The translations under genes were made by a program, and so were the position numbers. This document shows positions 51,043 to 59,473 of a DNA stretch of 64,000 nucleotides, piece after piece (positions within the stretch are counted from its first letter, which is position 1; each line of letters starts with the position of its first letter). The stretch lies in assembly GCA_977017575.1 (NCBI GenBank), contig CDRNVI010000011.1:1-64000 (forward strand), in the 5' to 3' direction. The notes under the pieces were generated by a model that saw only the letters and a list, made by a program, of their open reading frames with translations, was not told the origin of the DNA and made no database searches. The DNA comes from Paramoeba atlantica (taxonomy: Eukaryota; Discosea).

Positions 51043-51495
51043 ATGCAAGACTATAACGAAGAAGGTTTACAATACATGAAGACGAACCCAAGTGATCCTT
51101 TCGGCATCACTTCTGCGGTTTCCGAACTAAATTTAAAGTACATTAGAACGGTTATGGGGGACGTAAATCGTGTTTTACAAACCTCTACTCATGTCACGTT
51201 ATACAAATATATTGCTGAATTCAAACGTTGGGAAAACACTGGAATACAGGGATGTATGTTTTTAACGACTACAGACTCATCTGCCTTGTCACTGATCTTA
51301 TTAAACCGAACAAATTTGCACAAAATTTCTATTTTCAAGCTCGATTTGAAGGAGAGCTCACAATCTCCCCTTCTACCTTGGTCAACAACATCGGAGGGAA
51401 GGATATTAATGAAAGGATCGGATGCTATCTATAGTCTATGGTTCTTGCGACAAAACGAGTTTGCTAGTTTTAAAGCCTGTCTACAAGACTTTTAG
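51043..51495 (+). CDS. DCP1: DCP1-like decapping cofactor
   Basis: 150 residues spanning a single EVH1/DCP1-type domain. LNLKYIRTVMGDVNRVLQTSTHVTLYKY (given here by its ends) matches the DCP1 first helix and first strand. W-x-x-T-G-I-Q-G-C-M-F-L, LILLNRTNLHKI and the closing AIYSLWFLRQNEF correspond to the DCP1 blocks WEK..VEG.LFV, ..I.NR and IYGIWFY. DCP1 activates DCP2 in mRNA decapping. Known trypanosomes decap with an ApaH-like phosphatase, and canonical DCP1/DCP2 were thought to be missing, so the finding matters if confirmed. Minimal length, no C-terminal trimerisation tail. Confidence 0.7.
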   Translation: MQDYNEEGLQYMKTNPSDPFGITSAVSELNLKYIRTVMGDVNRVLQTSTHVTLYKYIAEFKRWENTGIQGCMFLTTTDSSALSLILLNRTNLHKISIFKLDLKESSQSPLLPWSTTSEGRILMKGSDAIYSLWFLRQNEFASFKACLQDF

Positions 51496-51841
51496 AGATT
51501 CATTTCAAAAAACATAATTTTAAACCATTGCCTACAGCAGGTAAAATTCTTACAGTATTTTACTGCAGTGTCGCCGGTGAGGTCCGGCGAGCAATACAGA
51601 GCATTGTCTTCATCTGAGGTGAAGTGTGAAGTGATCTTCATCTTTTGAATTTCCAAAGTACATTTGTCCTTGCTTTACACATATTGAAATCCATGTAGAC
51701 GCTATAATGTAAACATTTCCGTACAATTCATGCAGGAGGGCGTATGAAAATATGAAATATTAAGAAAAGGGAGTTTGAAAGCAAACATGGATTGTGTACG
51801 TTTTTGAGATACTGTTGTGTCCGTTAGATACCTATTATTTT
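51496..51841. other. Intergenic, no gene seen
   Basis: 346 bp. Contains a weak stem GTAAAATTCTTACAG-type repeat near 51540 and CGCCGGTGAGGTCCGGCG at about 51570, a possible small hairpin. Nothing coding. Confidence 0.4.
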
Positions 51842-52591
51842 ATGCCATTTGCCATTGGTTTAACGTATGTGTTCATAGCTTTGGCTCTGCAAGGCGCAGA
51901 TCCATCTGCCGGCCCATCAAAAGTTCGTGGCGCTAATCTCCCACTAGAATATGATTTTGCGCGACTCACCCAAGATATCGTTAATCCACATCCCACCTGG
52001 GAAATTGGCATTCCAGGTTGTAAGTGGAAGGGCGTAATATGTCGCAAAGAGACTTTGTTGGGAATCTCTTGGTCGTCATATAAACTCTCGGGACGATTGC
52101 ATTTCCGTTATTTGCCACAGATTTTGCCACGTTTTATGGTAGATTACAACCAACTCAGTGGTGAGATGGATATCGACACTTCACCCACCTCTCTCGTGCT
52201 TCTGAATTTAGATTCAAATAATTTCTCCGGATCTGTACATTTGGATTGTCTTCCTCCAGCAATGCAACGAGTGTACCTTTTGAGGAATTTATTTAGCGGT
52301 GAAATTGATTTTTCGTTTTTACCGCAAACGTTAACTCACCTCGATTTGAGTCGAAACCACTTGAGAGGGGCGCCAAATTTTGAGTTGCTTTCTTCCTGTT
52401 CAAGACTGCAATCTCTTGATTTGTCTTTCAATTGTTTTTCTGGTCTTATCAAATTGGACTCACTTCCATCACGTCTAGAATCTCTACATTTGGATCATAA
52501 CCAGTGTCTCTATGGTGATATCGATACCTCACTTCTACCCGAAAATTTATTTCTTACGACGGGTGGGACAAATGTTACAAAGCGAAAGTAG
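51842..52591 (+). CDS. Secreted or surface leucine-rich repeat protein (LRR-3)
   Basis: 249 residues from the ATG at 51842. The start MPFAIGLTYVFIALALQGADP is a clear signal peptide. The cap (YDFARLTQDI...TWEI...CKWKGVICRKETL) and about eight LRRs with LP-x2-L ends match the proteins at 26125 and 40136. The frame ends after TTGGTNVTKRK. An overlapping frame 52512-52697 encodes a strong membrane segment (LMFFTVVLLAFVICLKVLYI) and a short basic tail. A slip would turn this secreted form into a membrane-anchored one. Confidence 0.82.
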   Translation: MPFAIGLTYVFIALALQGADPSAGPSKVRGANLPLEYDFARLTQDIVNPHPTWEIGIPGCKWKGVICRKETLLGISWSSYKLSGRLHFRYLPQILPRFMVDYNQLSGEMDIDTSPTSLVLLNLDSNNFSGSVHLDCLPPAMQRVYLLRNLFSGEIDFSFLPQTLTHLDLSRNHLRGAPNFELLSSCSRLQSLDLSFNCFSGLIKLDSLPSRLESLHLDHNQCLYGDIDTSLLPENLFLTTGGTNVTKRK

Positions 52592-52959
52592 TACGAACGC
52601 TTTGATGTTTTTTACTGTCGTGTTGCTCGCATTCGTAATATGCCTCAAAGTACTTTACATTGGTATATCAATCTTATGCCATCTGAAAGACGAATGAAAA
52701 TGGTTTACCTTTTTTGTTTGCTGTACTACGTGATATACTACTGGTAGGTATCATACTCCGGAGCATGTAGTTTAACTAGTTTTAACAAACTTTCATATAA
52801 ATGTCGTTAGGAAATACAAATTACAATGTCATTCTTAAGCGATCTCCGCATCCATGTCGCAAGCGTTGAATTCTTTTGGAATTTTTGTTCGTATCTTTTT
52901 TTCACCTACTGTAAACGGTTTGAGCTTTTACTGTAAACGTTAATTTTGAACTTTCTAAA
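52592..52959. other. Intergenic, no gene seen
   Basis: 368 bp. The first 106 bp carry the out-of-frame membrane segment mentioned for the LRR gene; the rest is AT-rich. Confidence 0.5.
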
Positions 52960-53658
52960 ATGGGAAAATTAAATCCGTTAGCGACCTCTTTCCATCCGAA
53001 CCCACATCAAAGGGATGATCGACTTACCGAACAAAAAGCAGTTCTATCTAGCTATCGTACACCTCCAAATGTGTGGAAATTTTATTATACCGTTTCCACA
53101 AAAAGGTGTGACAAAGATTATTCATCCTTATTAATACACGAAACCTGTAGCGTGAGCTTTCCTCCCTTACCATGCACAATACCCTCTCTGATCCTACAAC
53201 CAAACTCTTCTCTGGCTTTCTTGCAGAGCCCAAATCTCAAAAAGAGCAGTGAAACTGGGGAAAGTGGGTTGTGGAAGATTCATGTGAGGGGTAACGTGCA
53301 AGACGTTACCCTAACATTCTGCAAACTGTGCCGCTACCTTGCGTGTGTGCAGAAGTTTACAAAATATATTCTAGGAGTTAGTCTAGAGAGGGTGTTACAT
53401 GATAATATCATTCGTTTATGGCTACACAATTGTTCGCGTGATGATGAACCTCAGCTGTTACAACGGACCTCAGGTTCGGATGTGAAATCCTGTAACAGCA
53501 GTGGGTCGTCAAACCTATTGTTTGAAATATTACGTGATGTCGCCAACAGTGTGAGCCTTACGGGACATGCCGAATACTTTACCGAATCATGTAGGGATGA
53601 CGATAATGAGATTCCCGTTATAGAGGAGCAATTGTTACAGTGTGTACAAATACAGTAA
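52960..53658 (+). CDS. Protein of unknown function
   Basis: 232 residues from an ATG. It has mixed alpha/beta character with a Cys-containing middle (FCKLCRYLACVQKF) and an acidic C-terminus (DDDNEIPVIEEQ). No motif was recognised. The uninterrupted frame in the same orientation and spacing as its neighbours supports a gene. Confidence 0.6.
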   Translation: MGKLNPLATSFHPNPHQRDDRLTEQKAVLSSYRTPPNVWKFYYTVSTKRCDKDYSSLLIHETCSVSFPPLPCTIPSLILQPNSSLAFLQSPNLKKSSETGESGLWKIHVRGNVQDVTLTFCKLCRYLACVQKFTKYILGVSLERVLHDNIIRLWLHNCSRDDEPQLLQRTSGSDVKSCNSSGSSNLLFEILRDVANSVSLTGHAEYFTESCRDDDNEIPVIEEQLLQCVQIQ

Positions 53659-53845
53659 TTTCCTACGAAAGAAATCATATTATTTATTCTCTTGCCTTTT
53701 TCATCCTTTTCAATCTCGATGGTTTTCGTGTTCTTGTTATTTTTTTGTGTACGGTTAGCACACTAGATTTAATTGAACGATTTTTTCATTTCACATCTTA
53801 AACATTCTTTTTTTCGTTTTACGTGTATAACCTTTTTTATTCGTA

Positions 53846-54349
53846 ATGGTGGTGAACTACTCACGTAAACCTGCGGATGAGGAGCTCTCGGTAAAGGCCA
53901 AGGCATCGGATCTCCGTGTGCACTACAAAAACACCCGAAACGCCGCCCACGTCCTACGAGGCCTCTCTCTTCGCAAGGCCAGCCGTTACCTCAAAGACGT
54001 GCTGTCCCGAAAGCGCTGTGTGCCTTTCTTCCGACACAGCAAACACACCGGTCGTACCGCGCAAGCCAAGGAGTGGAAGACGACCAAGGGACGATGGCCG
54101 ATTAAATCCGTCAATGCACTCCTGGAACTTTTACGCAATCTTCGTGCTAACGCGAACCACAAGGGCCTTACCTCGGGTGACTTAGTGATCTCACATATTG
54201 CAGTACACCGTGCGATGAAGCAGCGACGTCGGACGTACCGTGCCCATGGACGCATTGGCCCCTACATGTGTAGCCCGTGTCATATCGAGATGTTCGCCGA
54301 GAAGCCACGGGAAGTAGTGAAGAAGCCCACATCGAAGCCGATTCATTAA
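53846..54349 (+). CDS. RPL17: Cytosolic large-subunit ribosomal protein uL22 (L17)
   Basis: 167 residues of the L17/uL22 family, which lines the peptide exit tunnel. It starts MVVNYSRKPADEELSVKAKAS, as is common for RPL17. KNTRNAAHVLRGLSLRKASRYL, the RWPIKSVNALLELLRN helix, the tunnel hairpin HRAMKQRRRTYRAHGRIGPYM and SPCHIEM are conserved. Two of these are given in part. Full length, no interruption. Codon choice is highly biased, as expected for a ribosomal protein. Confidence 0.97.
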   Translation: MVVNYSRKPADEELSVKAKASDLRVHYKNTRNAAHVLRGLSLRKASRYLKDVLSRKRCVPFFRHSKHTGRTAQAKEWKTTKGRWPIKSVNALLELLRNLRANANHKGLTSGDLVISHIAVHRAMKQRRRTYRAHGRIGPYMCSPCHIEMFAEKPREVVKKPTSKPIH

Positions 54350-54594
54350 ATGGGGAATGTGGTGGGTGAAGTCCTAAAGTTGTATAGGAGACGTACAAGA
54401 TTGAAATTTGAGAAAGAGCAAGTTTAGTTACTGAGAAGTTTATGACAGTTAGTTTGCATGGAAAAGAATAGAACAAAGTTAAAGGTTTTCAGTATTTGTA
54501 AAAAAAATATGATAGCAATTACATGTTGTGTCTGAACATTTGGAATCGATAAGTTAGAGATTTTTATCAATTTTTTCTAATTTCTAATTGAAAC

Positions 54595-54596
54595 AG
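54595..54596 (+). other. Predicted trans-splice acceptor for m-AAA protease
   Basis: A tract including ATTTTTTCTAATTTCTAATTG is followed by AAACAG, with the AG one base before the ATG. The 5' UTR would be the SL plus a single T. Confidence 0.5.
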
Positions 54597-54597
54597 T

Positions 54598-57381
54598 ATG
54601 ACTGGTGATTGCGCAAGAGCTCCAGTAGCGCGACTTTGTTTCAAAGCTCTTCCTACCAGGCGTGGCACTTTTAATATGAGAAGCTACGTAGCGGGACTAC
54701 GCTTGAGATTATCGTTGTTGAGAAACAAGTTGTTATCGAACACGGATGCAAGAGGACTTATTGGAAATAGTCTTTCATCAGATCTTCGGGTGCTTTTCAA
54801 TGAAGTACGGAAATCCTCTGCTCTTGGTTCTACAAATTTACGAAGTTGCGACATACTTCCCATGGAGTCATCTTTATGTGCTGTCGAACATTCACCTACT
54901 AGCACAGCACTAAAAAGATCTCACATTTCTTCTGACTGTCCTTCCGGATCACAATGGAAGGTATTCGGTTCTATTTCGCAAAGCCACTTGGGGAAATCGG
55001 CTGGAAATATTCATATACGGAAAACTTCTGGTCCCAAACTTCCAGGAAATTCCGGGAAATCTGATCAGGACAAAAACAGCAACAGATCCCCAGAACCAGA
55101 GGCAGAGGAAGACAACGATGATATTTACCGAGTGGTGCGAAATCTGCTACTTCGTTTCGCCGTTCTGTCCTTAATTTTCTACTACTTTAGCCTCCCAAAG
55201 GGATACGCTGTATCCTTAGAGGAGGTACTGCGAAACCAGCACGACAGCACTCCACTACGTTTCGATCGCTGTACCGTGTATAACACCTATGTTCAGTGGT
55301 ACGAGCCAGGAGCGTTCGTGTCTTTCTACTACACCACTATCCCCGACGTGAGTTACTTTGACACATTCATGCTGCCATTGGCTCAGAAATCTCACGGGGA
55401 GAGCATCACAGCAAAATATAAGTACACCTCCTGGTCGGAGTGGGGGGTAACTGCACTGGGTGTACTGGTGTGGGTCGTCCCGCTGCTGTATGTCCCCTTG
55501 CTGCTGAGCTCCTATATGCGCCCGATGATGCCTCCCATGGGAATGTCGCCCGGGGGCTCCGGAAGCCGGTCCGGGAATAAGATGATGGACATTAAAAATT
55601 CGATTCAGTTTCAGCCCGCTACGAGTCAAATGAGTTTCCGCGACGTGGTGGGGATGTATGAGGCTAAAAGAGAAGTGTCCGAATTCGTTGAGTTTCTAGG
55701 TAACCCTTCTCGGTTTCTTGCGCTTGGCGCGAAGATTCCAAACGGAGCGCTGTTACTCGGTCCTCCTGGTGTGGGCAAGACGTTGCTGGCCAAAGCGATG
55801 GCGGGTGAAGCCAAGGCTAAATTCATTGCCTGCTGCGGCAGTGATTTCGTGGAGCTCTACGCTGGCATGGGTGCACTCCGTGTACGAAAACTTTATGAGC
55901 AAGCTCAGCGCTTTGCTCCGTGTATTGTGTACATCGACGAAGTGGACGCGATCGGAATGAAGCGAACCGGGGATTTACGTGGGGGAGGACAGGAAAGAGA
56001 GCACACCCTAAACCAACTCCTTGCCTGCTTGGACGGGTTCAACTCCAAGGCTAACGTCATCACGATCGCCTCCACCAATGCGCCCGTAAGTGTTCTAGAC
56101 CCCGCGCTGGTACGTCCCGGTCGTCTTGATCGCATGGTAAACATTGACAAACCATTAATTAAGGAGCGCGAAGAGCTTTTTACATACTATTTGGAAAAGG
56201 TGAATCTAGTCCCGAGTTTGTCGTACCAGGATCCTCTTAATCCAGATTTAATTTTTCGAGAAGAGGAACGCAAGAAAGAGGAATTACTCACAAGGGAGCG
56301 GGCTGAAAAATCTCTTGTGGATGCAAACTCGGGATCAGCCAAAAAAGGCGATGACAAGCCGAAATTACGCGAGCACAAGTTTGAACCGACTCGTCTAGAG
56401 GATGCACTGTCAGAGAATTCCGAAAAGGTAACGGAGCCCATCCCAGTAACTGTCCCCGTGCTGAAAAGGGATCCCCTCTCTCCTCATCCTGATCTCGTCT
56501 CTGCCAACATATCATTGCGTCCGATCATCAAAAATAACATGTCTGTGGTGGAAAACTTTGCCAAGCGTATGGCACAGATTTGCCCTGGATTCACCGGGGC
56601 GGATATTCGCAACGTTTGTAACGAGGCCGCGATTCTGGCTGCGCGTCATTCGATGTGCTTTATCGATCTGATTTGCCTGGAAAAGGCCGCGGACCGGGTC
56701 CTGGCGGGAATTGAGAAGCGCGCCCAGGTTTTGTCCGCGTTTGAACGTCGTGTGGTGGCCCATCACGAAGCCGGTCACGCCGTAGTCGGGTGGTTTCTGG
56801 AGCGTGCCGATCCCCTGATGAAGGTTTCCATTGTTCCGCGAGGTGGGAAGGCGCTGGGCTACGCGCAGTATCTCCCCACGGAACACAGCCTGCAGACGGA
56901 AAAAGAGATGTTTGACGACCTTTGCGTGTGTTTGGGCGGCCGTGTGGCAGAGCTTGTGTTTTTTAACCATCTCTCGACCGGTGCTCAGGATGATCTCACA
57001 AAGGTGTATCGTCTCGCCTATGCCCTGGTTGGACTCTACGGACGGGTTCCGGGGCTGTCCTCTACCAGTCTTCGCCCTCCCGGTCAGGACGATATGATAT
57101 CGGCCAAGAGATACTCCGATGAGACGGCACAAAAACTGGATGCAGAGGCCAAAGAATTGGTGGACCGAGCGTTCCAGAAGACCATGAAGATCGTCCGCGA
57201 GCACGAAAAGCAAACAGAGGAGATTGCGCAACACCTTTTGACGTACGAACTTCTCACTCGCGATGATATTATTCGTGTGCTTGGGGCACGGCCTTTTCGA
57301 CAAGAAGGCTTTGAAGAGGTGAATACGACCCCAAGTGAGATTCCTCAAAACCACCCTCTACGTCCGCAATCTACAACATAG
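54598..57381 (+). CDS. Mitochondrial m-AAA-type FtsH protease
   Basis: ATP-dependent zinc protease of the mitochondrial inner membrane. 927 residues. A long N-terminal presequence region is followed by a first membrane segment near 180-200 and an intermembrane FtsH_ext-like domain. The second membrane segment is near 285-305 (GVLVWVVPLLYVPLLL). The AAA domain has Walker A GPPGVGKT (388-395), Walker B VYIDEVDAIG (about 444) and the SRH ALVRPGRLDR. The protease site is HEAGH (723-727). An insertion of about 100 charged residues interrupts the AAA lid (about 535-640). Two membrane segments and the ext domain favour the AFG3L2/paraplegin type over the i-AAA type. Confidence 0.92.
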   Translation: MTGDCARAPVARLCFKALPTRRGTFNMRSYVAGLRLRLSLLRNKLLSNTDARGLIGNSLSSDLRVLFNEVRKSSALGSTNLRSCDILPMESSLCAVEHSPTSTALKRSHISSDCPSGSQWKVFGSISQSHLGKSAGNIHIRKTSGPKLPGNSGKSDQDKNSNRSPEPEAEEDNDDIYRVVRNLLLRFAVLSLIFYYFSLPKGYAVSLEEVLRNQHDSTPLRFDRCTVYNTYVQWYEPGAFVSFYYTTIPDVSYFDTFMLPLAQKSHGESITAKYKYTSWSEWGVTALGVLVWVVPLLYVPLLLSSYMRPMMPPMGMSPGGSGSRSGNKMMDIKNSIQFQPATSQMSFRDVVGMYEAKREVSEFVEFLGNPSRFLALGAKIPNGALLLGPPGVGKTLLAKAMAGEAKAKFIACCGSDFVELYAGMGALRVRKLYEQAQRFAPCIVYIDEVDAIGMKRTGDLRGGGQEREHTLNQLLACLDGFNSKANVITIASTNAPVSVLDPALVRPGRLDRMVNIDKPLIKEREELFTYYLEKVNLVPSLSYQDPLNPDLIFREEERKKEELLTRERAEKSLVDANSGSAKKGDDKPKLREHKFEPTRLEDALSENSEKVTEPIPVTVPVLKRDPLSPHPDLVSANISLRPIIKNNMSVVENFAKRMAQICPGFTGADIRNVCNEAAILAARHSMCFIDLICLEKAADRVLAGIEKRAQVLSAFERRVVAHHEAGHAVVGWFLERADPLMKVSIVPRGGKALGYAQYLPTEHSLQTEKEMFDDLCVCLGGRVAELVFFNHLSTGAQDDLTKVYRLAYALVGLYGRVPGLSSTSLRPPGQDDMISAKRYSDETAQKLDAEAKELVDRAFQKTMKIVREHEKQTEEIAQHLLTYELLTRDDIIRVLGARPFRQEGFEEVNTTPSEIPQNHPLRPQSTT

Positions 57382-57589
57382 AGAAAAAGTTGTAAGTTTT
57401 TTTCATGACACCATTAAACGAAAATCATAGCCGCTTCATATGTTTTTACAATTTTAGGAAACCATCATAGTTTAAACCAACATTTTGCTTTCTGCGTTCT
57501 TCTAAAAAAACACGTGCAACAAAACACAACACTAGGTCCTTTCCTTCCTACGTCCCTTCCCTTTTCTCCCCTCCCCAACACATTCCTCC

Positions 57590-59074
57590 ATGTCCGCTCC
57601 CACGCCCACCCCTGCCACCATCACCCAACCCACCCGACTCCTCGGTGACCACGAGATGGGTCTCGAACATCTCTCCCAGAACGACTTTGAGGTCTCCCGC
57701 CTCCCTGTCCGCACCCCTCGCTATCCCAACCCCCTCGCACTCGCCAAGAAGTCCTGGATGCGACACGGGCTGTTTCTCCCGGAGGATTCGAAAATTCTAG
57801 CCAACCCGCTGGTGGGGCCCAACGTCTCTGTGGCTCACCGTTGGCAAATGCGCCTGGCCGGGCCTCGAGCGGATCTCCATTTCAACCCGGAGAAGACGGT
57901 GATTGGGGTCGTCACCTGTGGGGGGCTGTGTCCTGGGCTAAATGACGTGATCCGAGGCATCGTGAACAGCGCCGTCGAGGGTTACAACATTCGTAAGATT
58001 TATGGCTTCCGGTTTGGGTACTGGGGACTTAGCCGGGCGGGGCGATCCACCGCAATGGAACTCACCCATGACGCGGTGCAGCGGATCCAAAGTGAGGGCG
58101 GGTCGTTTCTTGGTACCAGCCGCGGACCGCAGAGTCCACAGGAGATGGTGGACACGTTGGCGTTCTACGGGGTGAATATTTTGTTTACCGTTGGAGGGGA
58201 TGGCACCCAGCGCGGGGCCTCGCGGATTGCCGCGGAGGCGAAGCGTAGGGGACTTGATCTCTCTGTCGTGGGGATTCCGAAAACGATTGATAACGATATT
58301 AGTTTCTGCCACCGCACGTTTGGGTTTGAGACGGCTGTGGAGCAGGCGGTGAACGTGATCCGTTGTGCGTACAGTGAGGCCAGCAGTCACCTTTACGGTG
58401 TCGGGCTGGTAAAAGTGATGGGACGTCACAGCGGTTTTATTGCTGCCCAGGCTGTGCTGGCGAGTGCTGCGGCGCATATCTGTCTGATTCCAGAGTCTCC
58501 CATCTCCGAAGAAACGTTCTTTAAGCTCCTGGAGGAGCGCTTCCGCAAGTCCCCGCACTGTGTGGTTGTCGTCGCTGAAGGGTTCGGACAACACTGGCAG
58601 CATGACACCCCGTCGCGAGGAAAGGATGCTAGTGGAAATGTAAAGCTGATTGACATTGGGGAGGTGCTGCAGCGAAAGATTAACGCGTACATGAAGGCAC
58701 GCGCGGAGAAGTACACCATCGCGACCGTAAAGTACATCGACCCCTCGTACATTATACGTGCCTGTCCCCCGACCAGTAGTGACTCCGCCTTCTGCTCCCA
58801 ACTTGCCATGCTCGCCGTGCATGAAGGTATGTATGGGATCACCGACGCGCTGATTCTTTCTTGGTATGATCATTTTATTACCATGCCTATTAAACTTGCG
58901 ACGTCGATACGGAAAGTGGTTGACTTGCGAGGAGGACTATGGCGAGCGGTGCGGGAGATGACGGTGGATCTCGACCCAAAGAACGGCGCCGCGAAGAAGA
59001 AAACTATACAGCAGGAGTTGCAAAGGCTGGACCGCGAGCGTGCGCGATTACGGAAATCGTTGTCTAAACTTTAA
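57590..59074 (+). CDS. PFK: Glycosomal ATP-dependent phosphofructokinase
   Basis: Phosphorylates fructose-6-phosphate in glycolysis. The 494-residue protein is of the long trypanosomatid type that descends from the PPi-PFK group. It has GVVTCGGLCPGLNDVIR, GFRFGYWGLSRAG, VGGDGTQRG with Gly205 (ATP-type; PPi enzymes have Asp there), PKTIDND, and MGRHSGFIAA. It ends in SKL, a type 1 peroxisomal/glycosomal import signal. Starts at the first ATG after a C/T tract. Its presence with SL RNA supports a glycosome-bearing euglenozoan. Confidence 0.95.
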   Translation: MSAPTPTPATITQPTRLLGDHEMGLEHLSQNDFEVSRLPVRTPRYPNPLALAKKSWMRHGLFLPEDSKILANPLVGPNVSVAHRWQMRLAGPRADLHFNPEKTVIGVVTCGGLCPGLNDVIRGIVNSAVEGYNIRKIYGFRFGYWGLSRAGRSTAMELTHDAVQRIQSEGGSFLGTSRGPQSPQEMVDTLAFYGVNILFTVGGDGTQRGASRIAAEAKRRGLDLSVVGIPKTIDNDISFCHRTFGFETAVEQAVNVIRCAYSEASSHLYGVGLVKVMGRHSGFIAAQAVLASAAAHICLIPESPISEETFFKLLEERFRKSPHCVVVVAEGFGQHWQHDTPSRGKDASGNVKLIDIGEVLQRKINAYMKARAEKYTIATVKYIDPSYIIRACPPTSSDSAFCSQLAMLAVHEGMYGITDALILSWYDHFITMPIKLATSIRKVVDLRGGLWRAVREMTVDLDPKNGAAKKKTIQQELQRLDRERARLRKSLSKL

Positions 59075-59473
59075 AGGAGTGCTTGGTGGTAGGAATAAGA
59101 TCCTCGTTGATGATCTTGGCTGTGTAATATTTTGGTAGTTGGAATGAGCTATAAGTAGACACAAAACGTGACCTCATGCAAATTAAAAACAGTACAGGAA
59201 GGTTTTTGCCTGGTCGAAGGACACTACGCGGGCTATGTGGGCGTTTGGGCAGAACAAGTCTCGTGGGCTTTTCTTATCTGTCTTTCCACTTTTTAGTGTG
59301 GCAAAACCTCACCTCTAACCTTTTTTGCAAGAATATTTTGCAGACTGTTGAAAACAGTGTTTTACTTTCTCATTTTAACGGTTTGTTCTGGTAAATTCGC
59401 ATAAAAATCAACATGAATAAAATTACTATGTTTTCTACGGCTTCATTTTGACCATTAACTGTTTTCCTATTCG
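59075..59473. other. Intergenic, no gene seen
   Basis: 399 bp. A 72-codon open frame at 59176-59394 has no recognisable features and is not supported. Confidence 0.5.
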
